Shown here: one piece after another, positions 22,056 through 26,874 of the stretch | Layout: the number at the start of each line of letters is the position of its first letter | Position numbering within the stretch: the stretch's first letter is position 1 | Source of the DNA: Candidatus Nitrosymbiomonas sp. | Lineage (GTDB): Bacteria > Sysuimicrobiota > Sysuimicrobiia > Sysuimicrobiales > Humicultoraceae | Assembly: GCA_020724185.1 (NCBI GenBank) | Contig: DYHL01000007.1 | Location: 1 to 26,874 of the forward strand | Reading direction: 5' to 3' | DNA length: 26,874 nt | Program-made: the position numbers and the translations under genes | The notes under the pieces: model-generated | What the model was told of the DNA's origin: nothing | Database searches by the model: none | What the model saw: the letters and a program-made list of their open reading frames with translations, nothing else

Positions 22056-23309
22056 ATGGCCCTCTTGCAGGAATTCCGCGGCTTCACACACAACGCGCGC
22101 CTGTTGCTTGCGACCGCCTTCTTTGTCGGCTTGAGCATGGCCGTGGGTGGCCTGTTCCTGAACTTCTACCTGCAGAGCATGGGTCTCTCGCAGCAGTTCA
22201 TAGGACTCGCCAACGCGCTGCCTTCCTTGGTCCTCGTCGTGGTTGGTTTGCCTGCGGGCAGGCTCATTGACCGGTACGGGCCGAGATGGGGGCTGCTGGT
22301 TGGGACCGCGTCCGCGTCCGCTGCCGGGTTCGGGTTCGCGCTTACAAGCGTGCCCGCGGCACTGCTTGCGTTTGCCGTGATCCAGGGAGTGGGCGCGGCC
22401 TTCGGGTTCATAAGCATCGCTCCGTTCCAGATGGCCAACAGCACCGACCGCGAGCGTGTTGCGCTGTTCAGCGCGCAGGCCGCTCTTATAACCGGCACCG
22501 CTTTCCTGGGCAACCTGGTCGGCAGCCGCCTGCCCGCGGTCTTCGGAGGATGGCTCGGCGTGCCGGCCGAAGCGCTGCTCCCTCTGAGGCTGACGATGCT
22601 GGTCGTCGCCGCCCTTTGGGCGCTTGCGGTGCTGCCGATTGCGCTCAGCGGCCCGAGCACGACGGGTCTGCCAGGAGCCCTGCCCGTCGGGCCGCAACCG
22701 GACCGCACAGGGAAGACACCCCGCAGGCGTTTGCTGTCCAATCCCGGGACGGTAGGCCGGCTGCTCCTGCCCGCGTTCCTGGTCAGTCTTGGGGCCGGGC
22801 AGACGATGCCGTTTCTCAATATCTACATATCGGGCAAGTTCGGCGTGGACTTCAGGTCGCTCGGGGTCTTCTTTGCGCTGGGCGCGCTTGGGACGACGCT
22901 CGCCACCCTGGCGCAACCGCGGTTGGCTGCCCGGATGGGCAAGATGGAATCGGTGCTGATCGTGCAGGCGGCCTCGATCCCGTTCCTGTTGATCCTGGGC
23001 TTCGTGCCCGTGTTCTGGCTCGTCGCCATCTCGTTCGTGGTGCGCACCGCGCTGATGAACATGGGCAACCCGGTCTACCAGGCCTTCGCGCAGGAGCAGA
23101 TCCCACCCGGCGAGCGCGCGACCTACAGCAGCCTCTCCGCCATCGCCTGGAGCCTGGGCTGGGCCATCGGCTCGGCGTTCAGTGGATGGTGGCGCGGACT
23201 GGCCGGATTCGAGGCAGGGTTCAACACGATGTTCGGACTGATGACCGTCCTATACGTCACGGCGATTGCGCTGATGTACGCGTTCTTCGTGAGAAGGGGC
23301 ACTACCTGA
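22056..23309 (+). CDS. Major facilitator superfamily transporter
   Basis: This 417-residue protein has about 12 hydrophobic segments in two halves, separated by a Pro/Arg-rich cytosolic loop (about 205-230: GPQPDRTGKTPRRRLLSN). The MFS motif A-like loop GLPAGRLIDRYGPRWG follows the second segment, and a related loop QPRLAARMGKM lies in the second half. Length is typical of single-substrate or drug-efflux MFS carriers. The substrate and direction are not evident. I start it at the ATG at 22056, where the fold begins; no Shine-Dalgarno site precedes it, which is unusual in this window. It is convergent with the M48 gene, 23 bases apart. Confidence 0.9.
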   Translation: MALLQEFRGFTHNARLLLATAFFVGLSMAVGGLFLNFYLQSMGLSQQFIGLANALPSLVLVVVGLPAGRLIDRYGPRWGLLVGTASASAAGFGFALTSVPAALLAFAVIQGVGAAFGFISIAPFQMANSTDRERVALFSAQAALITGTAFLGNLVGSRLPAVFGGWLGVPAEALLPLRLTMLVVAALWALAVLPIALSGPSTTGLPGALPVGPQPDRTGKTPRRRLLSNPGTVGRLLLPAFLVSLGAGQTMPFLNIYISGKFGVDFRSLGVFFALGALGTTLATLAQPRLAARMGKMESVLIVQAASIPFLLILGFVPVFWLVAISFVVRTALMNMGNPVYQAFAQEQIPPGERATYSSLSAIAWSLGWAIGSAFSGWWRGLAGFEAGFNTMFGLMTVLYVTAIALMYAFFVRRGTT

Positions 23310-23332
23310 CCCCAGGACAGAGGAAGCCTGGC

Positions 23333-24448
23333 CTACGGCGCGGCGGTGCACCTCATCCCGATCTCTCGCCAGGGAACCCCCTGTAGCAGGGGGATAGGTG
23401 TGTAGCGGGCCCCTGCGGCCATCCGTTCCAGATGCTTGATTCGCTCGGTGGTCAGCGGGTGCGTTGACAGGTAGGCCTGGCTGCGGGGCGCACCGGATTC
23501 CCCCCGGCTGAGCCGGCGCAGGAAACTGACCATCCCATTGGGATCGACACGCGCTGCCTGTAGCAACTCCATGCCGTCGCGGTCCGCGGTCTCCTCGTCC
23601 TGGCGCCGGTAGCGCAGCTCGCCAAGCGTCCCCGCCGTTTCCAATGCCTGCCCCAGCCCGCCTGCGTCGCCCACCAGCAAACTCAGCAGCGCCCTCATCG
23701 AGATCTCACGGAACAGCGCCCTGGTGCTATGGCGGTGGCGGACGTGCTGCATCTCGTGGGCCAGCACCCCGGCCATCTCGGCCGGGGTCTGCGTCGCCTG
23801 CAACAGACCCAGGTGGATGATCAGGTATCCTCCGGGCGTCGCGAAGGCGTTGACTGCGGGTTCGTCCACCACGGTGATCCGGAAGGTGTAGGCACTCCCA
23901 GGGCCGGCTGCGGCCAGCCGGGCTACGATCTCGCTCAGGGCGGCGTCGCGCCGTGGATCGGCGCACCGGCGGTTGGGGGGCGCCAGGGACTCCAGCGCGG
24001 CCTGGCCCAGCCGTTCCTCCCACGCCGGCGGCATTTGCTCGGCGGCCAGGTCGGCCAGCGCCGGGATGCCCCACGCGTAGATGGCGAGCCCGACGATGAC
24101 CGCTCCGGCTCCGGCCAGCAGGACAAGGCCGGCCCAGTGCCGCCGCCTGAACGCGGGGAGGAGGTGCCTGGCCGCGGCCGGGGCTCCTGCGCGGATCGCG
24201 GAGAGGAACGCCTCATCGGAGACCACGAGCGTCTCGGAGGGCTCCGGCCCCCGTTCGAGCCTGATCTGCTCCCCGGGCAGTGCGCCCTGCGCCAGATGGA
24301 GTTGCTCGTACGGCCACCAGAGAAACGTGTCCTCCTCGGTGGCCATGCGCAGGCCCGTGGCCATCACCGTGATGGTGACCGGCCTGCGAAGAGCGGTCCT
24401 GCCGTCGTAGTAGAAACCCGGCCACGTCGTGCTCGGGCGCGTCCGCAT
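23333..24448 (-). CDS. M48-family membrane zinc metalloprotease
   Basis: This 371-residue protein has an N-terminal beta-type domain (about 1-85: FYYDGRTALRRPVTITV, then FLWWPYEQLHLAQ), a membrane segment (about 105-126), and an M48 peptidase domain with HEMQH at 231-235. The third zinc ligand is Glu285 in RRQDEETADRDGMELL, and STHPLTTERIKHLERM is a typical late M48 motif. The active site is probably outside the cytosol, as in BepA/LoiP-type proteins that control envelope quality, though the single span makes topology inference only. The ATG is 20 bases after the DUF898 stop, so the two form an operon. M48 genes are often found beside DUF898 genes (family knowledge, from memory). Confidence 0.92.
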   Translation of the reverse strand: MRTRPSTTWPGFYYDGRTALRRPVTITVMATGLRMATEEDTFLWWPYEQLHLAQGALPGEQIRLERGPEPSETLVVSDEAFLSAIRAGAPAAARHLLPAFRRRHWAGLVLLAGAGAVIVGLAIYAWGIPALADLAAEQMPPAWEERLGQAALESLAPPNRRCADPRRDAALSEIVARLAAAGPGSAYTFRITVVDEPAVNAFATPGGYLIIHLGLLQATQTPAEMAGVLAHEMQHVRHRHSTRALFREISMRALLSLLVGDAGGLGQALETAGTLGELRYRRQDEETADRDGMELLQAARVDPNGMVSFLRRLSRGESGAPRSQAYLSTHPLTTERIKHLERMAAGARYTPIPLLQGVPWREIGMRCTAAP

Positions 24449-24468
24449 CGGCGGCGGCGCCAGGGTTC

Positions 24469-25470
24469 CTACCAGCCCGGGGCCAGGCCGGGGAAGTCGA
24501 GACCGAGGAAGTCGGCAATCGCCTCACCCGTCGGTGAAGCCGCCTGGGCTTCCTGCCGGATCGCGTCCATATCCAGCAGGTCCTCGACGACGAGCGTGTC
24601 GCACAGGAAACGGATGTTACGGGCCCGCACCCACGAGAGCGCCAGTCCCAGTGTTACTACCAGCAGCAGCCCGTTGCCCAGGGCGAGCCGGAACAACCGG
24701 CCCCCTGTTACGGTACACCGGAACCGCGCGGCCGCAAACGAGGTGCGCGCCCACATGTACCGCTGCCGGTGTGCGGCGAACCAGAACCAGTAGAGCCCCA
24801 GGGTCAGCGGCGTCAGCACGACCGCCAGCAGAAACCGGCCGAACAGGTCCGCGCCGCTCCCGTTGAACTCGAACCGCCGAGTCCCGTAGTAGGTGTTCCC
24901 GATCAGAAACCGCCACATGTTGTTGTAGAAGAACGGGTAGTACAGCCCGAGAGTGATAGCGGTCAACAGCGCCCCACGGATGAACATCTTCACGAACGCT
25001 CCGGTCTGCCCTCGGAACGAGAACCGGATGCCCCGCCAAGAGGCGCGGCTGAGCCTGTACCGTCGTGATCCGGCGATGGCCACCGGGACCACCACGAGCA
25101 TGACCAGGTAGAGCAGGAGCGTGGCCACGGCGACGGTTTCGGGCCGTGCTCCGGAGAACTGGAGCAACGCCAGGCCGGCCATGCCCAGCACAACCAGTCC
25201 CAGCGTCTTGAGGAATCCAAGCAGCAGTTCCATGCCCGTGCCGTGATAGGCGAACCGGTCGCCGTCGAACTCCATCTGGCTGTGGAGGAAGCGCTGCACC
25301 CTGACCTTGCCCCAGAAGTAGTAGATCCCCAGGGTAACGATGCTCAGGAGCAGGTTGACGATGTGAATACCGAAGAGGGTTCCACCGCCGCCGTGGAACG
25401 AGAGCCTTGCCTCCGACCCACCTGCCGCGCCGGCCTGTGAGATATCCATGCGGCGGAGTTCGGCGGCCAC
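24469..25470 (-). CDS. DUF898 (YjgN-like) multi-span membrane protein with internal repeats
   Basis: This 333-residue protein matches the YjgN/DUF898 family. It is built from repeats of a unit with a TLG(I/L)YYFW-type helix: VTLGIYYFWGKVRVQRFL, ITLGLYYPFFYNNMWRFL, LTLGLYWFWFAAHRQRYM, and a degenerate VTLGLALSWVRARNIRFL. Six or more membrane segments are expected, with a cytosolic-looking acidic C-tail. The function of DUF898 is unknown. I prefer the GTG at 25470 because of the GAGGGG-like site about 8-10 bases upstream; the ATG at 25449 is the alternative but has no ribosome site. It precedes the M48 gene and is divergent from the DppB gene, suggesting an envelope role with the protease. Confidence 0.85.
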   Translation of the reverse strand: MAAELRRMDISQAGAAGGSEARLSFHGGGGTLFGIHIVNLLLSIVTLGIYYFWGKVRVQRFLHSQMEFDGDRFAYHGTGMELLLGFLKTLGLVVLGMAGLALLQFSGARPETVAVATLLLYLVMLVVVPVAIAGSRRYRLSRASWRGIRFSFRGQTGAFVKMFIRGALLTAITLGLYYPFFYNNMWRFLIGNTYYGTRRFEFNGSGADLFGRFLLAVVLTPLTLGLYWFWFAAHRQRYMWARTSFAAARFRCTVTGGRLFRLALGNGLLLVVTLGLALSWVRARNIRFLCDTLVVEDLLDMDAIRQEAQAASPTGEAIADFLGLDFPGLAPGW

Positions 25471-25569
25471 TCCGGTGTCCCCTCTCACGCACGCGGGGAG
25501 CTGCAGTGCCCCGGGATTTTGGGGTCTTGGGGAAGGGTTTGCCGCGCCGCGCAAGAATCATCAACGATC

Positions 25570-26520
25570 ATGCAGCGTTACCTGGTCCGCCGCGCGCTTG
25601 TCACCATACCTATCCTGTTCGGCATCACGGTGATGAGCTACTTCATCATGTCGCTGACGCCCGGCGATCCGGTGCAGATGCTGATCAATCCCGGCATGAG
25701 CCAGGCCGACGTTGAGATCAAGCGTCGCGCCCTGGGCCTGGACCGGCCGGTTCACATACGCTACGCGAAGTGGCTCAACGAGCTGGTCCACGGCAACCTC
25801 GGGTTCTCCTATAGCACGGGCGCGCCGGTCACGAAAAGGGTTGGCGAGCGGGTGGCGCCCACGCTCACGCTGACCGTCACCGCGCTGGCGCTTTCTTACT
25901 TGATCGCGATTCCCATTGGCGTGGTGGTTGCCACGCGGCGGTACACGTGGATTGACTATGCGGCCACCTTCCTCGCCTTCCTTGGCATCAGTCTGCCCAC
26001 CTTCTTCCTGGGGCTGGCCGGTATCTACGTGTTTGCGCTGCGGCTTCGATGGCTGCCCGTGGGCGGGACGATGACCCTCGGCGGCGAGGGTGGATTGCTC
26101 GATCTGCTCCAGCACTTGATCCTGCCCGCTTCGGTCCTGGCCGTGGCCGGAGCAGGCGCCCTTACCCGGTACGTGCGGTCGAGCATGCTGGAGGTGCTGG
26201 GGCAGGACTTCGTCCGAACCGCCCGCGCCAAGGGGCTCGCCGAGGCCACGGTTCTGCGGCGGCACGCGCTACGCAATGCGCTGATCCCGGTCGTCACGCT
26301 TGCCGGGCTGCAGATCCCGGCCCTGCTGGGCGGCGCGGTGATCACCGAGCAGATCTTCGAATGGCCGGGCATGGGACGCCTTACCATCGAGGCGATCAAC
26401 CAGCGCGACTACCCCGTGTTGATGGGCATAACCCTGATCACCGCGCTGTTGGTGACGCTGGGCAACCTGCTGGCCGACGTCACCTACTCGTTGGTTGACC
26501 CGCGCATCCGTTATGAGTGA
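25570..26520 (+). CDS. Dipeptide/oligopeptide-type ABC transporter permease (DppB/OppB family)
   Basis: This 316-residue inner-membrane protein has six predicted spans. Hallmarks are MQRYLVRRALVTIPILFGIT at the start, LTPGDP after the first span, LGLDRPVHIRYAKWL in the first outside loop, the EAA loop GQDFVRTARAKGLAEATVLR (211-230), which docks the ATPase, and ITEQIFEWPGMGRLTIEAIN near the end. Substrates of the family are peptides, nickel or glycosides, and this is not distinguishable here. The ATG at 25570 has no clear Shine-Dalgarno site. A -10-like AAGAAT lies only about 11 bases upstream (25553-25558), so a leaderless message is conceivable. No binding-protein gene precedes it; the rest of the operon continues beyond the window. 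Confidence 0.94.
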   Translation: MQRYLVRRALVTIPILFGITVMSYFIMSLTPGDPVQMLINPGMSQADVEIKRRALGLDRPVHIRYAKWLNELVHGNLGFSYSTGAPVTKRVGERVAPTLTLTVTALALSYLIAIPIGVVVATRRYTWIDYAATFLAFLGISLPTFFLGLAGIYVFALRLRWLPVGGTMTLGGEGGLLDLLQHLILPASVLAVAGAGALTRYVRSSMLEVLGQDFVRTARAKGLAEATVLRRHALRNALIPVVTLAGLQIPALLGGAVITEQIFEWPGMGRLTIEAINQRDYPVLMGITLITALLVTLGNLLADVTYSLVDPRIRYE

Positions 26521-26874
26521 GTGGGCTCCCTCCCGGACCGCGTCCTTCTGGTCGCTTGCCCTGCGCCGGTTCATGCGCCACCGGCTTGCGGTCGTTGGGA
26601 TCGTCGCGCTGGGGATGCTAGCCATCATGGCGCTGGCCGCGCCCGCGCTGGCGCCGCACAGCCCCACGGCGATTGACCCTACCACCTTCCAGGGGCGGCC
26701 ATCCTCCGTGCATCTCCTCGGAACCGACAGCGTTGGCCGGGACGTGTTGAGCCGCCTGATCTATGCGGCGCGCGTCTCGCTGAGCGTGGGGATCTTGGCC
26801 GTCACGATGTACGTCCTCATCGGAACTTCGGTGGGGGCGATTGCCGGGTACTATGGGGGAACCGTGGATCTGGT
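26513..26874 (+). CDS. Dipeptide/oligopeptide-type ABC permease (DppC/OppC family), 3' truncated
   Basis: The gene runs off the window end; 120 residues are visible. It starts with ATG overlapping the end of the DppB gene by 8 bases (ATGAGTGA). A first membrane span follows RRFMRHRLAVVG, then LAPHSPTAID and the DppC signature LLGTDSVGRDVLSRLIYAARVSL, and a second span ending GAIAGYYGGTVDL. It would pair with DppB to form the membrane pore. This reading is out of frame with DppB, so the overlap is translational coupling and not a frameshift. Confidence 0.93.
   Translation, partial: MSEWAPSRTASFWSLALRRFMRHRLAVVGIVALGMLAIMALAAPALAPHSPTAIDPTTFQGRPSSVHLLGTDSVGRDVLSRLIYAARVSLSVGILAVTMYVLIGTSVGAIAGYYGGTVDL

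Noticed and set aside
23312..23331. CCAGG/CCTGG hairpin between the convergent MFS and M48 genes
   Set aside because: Only five base pairs and no T-run, too weak to call a terminator.
26513..26520. Possible frameshift between the two permease genes
   Set aside because: The ATGAGTGA junction gives a normal DppB end and a normal DppC start, so it is an ordinary coupled overlap.
1..26874. CRISPR, mobile elements, phage, tRNA or rRNA genes
   Set aside because: No spaced repeat array, transposase or integrase motif, attachment-type repeat or structural RNA signature was seen; the genes are housekeeping and transport types.

Overview
This is a high-GC, densely coded bacterial chromosome segment with 27 protein genes, two of them cut by the window edges. 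I see no rRNA, tRNA, CRISPR array, insertion sequence or phage gene. The largest gap without a gene is about 210 bases (4208-4419). GTG and TTG starts, 4-base stop/start overlaps and clear Shine-Dalgarno sites are common. A bifunctional phosphoglucose/phosphomannose isomerase, a class II GlpX phosphatase and all four acetyl-CoA carboxylase genes in one operon suggest a high-GC deep-branching lineage of the Armatimonadota / Sysuimicrobiota (CSP1-3) / high-GC Bacillota kind. That placement is a low-confidence guess.

Layout. 1-1973 (+): the end of a PGI/PMI gene, a short stretch able to fold into two hairpins, and an orphan MalK/MsmK-type sugar ABC ATPase. 1998-4207 (-): a metal-dependent M29/NicX-like protein translationally coupled to a class III CoA-transferase. 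4420-7466 (+): a TAXI-type TRAP importer with its own promoter, binding protein, attenuator-like hairpin and fused permease. 7545-8432 (-): a slipin/SPFH membrane protein, divergent from a ROK glucokinase (8558-9514, +). 9511-13222 (-): an accD-accA-accB-accC operon. 13371-13739 (-): a dicluster ferredoxin with an unusually long insert, divergent from an operon htrA-glpX-nagZ-nagA (13906-18909, +).

18895-21866 (-): an operon with two DUF1573 proteins, a thioredoxin-CcdA fusion and a methyltransferase. It shares a compact divergent promoter region with an MFS transporter (22056-23309, +). 23333-25470 (-): a DUF898 membrane protein and an M48 metalloprotease. 25570 to the end (+): the start of an oligopeptide/dipeptide-type ABC transporter operon (DppB, partial DppC).

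Several genes converge on hexose phosphates and cell-wall recycling. NagZ and NagA would feed GlcNAc towards GlcN-6-P, the ROK kinase phosphorylates hexose, PGI/PMI interconverts glucose-6-P, mannose-6-P and fructose-6-P, and GlpX runs gluconeogenesis. The acc operon starts fatty-acid synthesis. The TRAP importer, CoA-transferase and M29/NicX-like enzyme may form a carboxylate uptake and catabolism locus. The DUF1573/CcdA cluster looks like an extracytoplasmic thiol-redox module. I found no unmistakable new system. The best candidates for something undescribed are the DUF1573/CcdA redox cluster, the insert-bearing ferredoxin, the two-hairpin leader at 796-846 and the repeat-bearing divergent promoter at 21935-22025.
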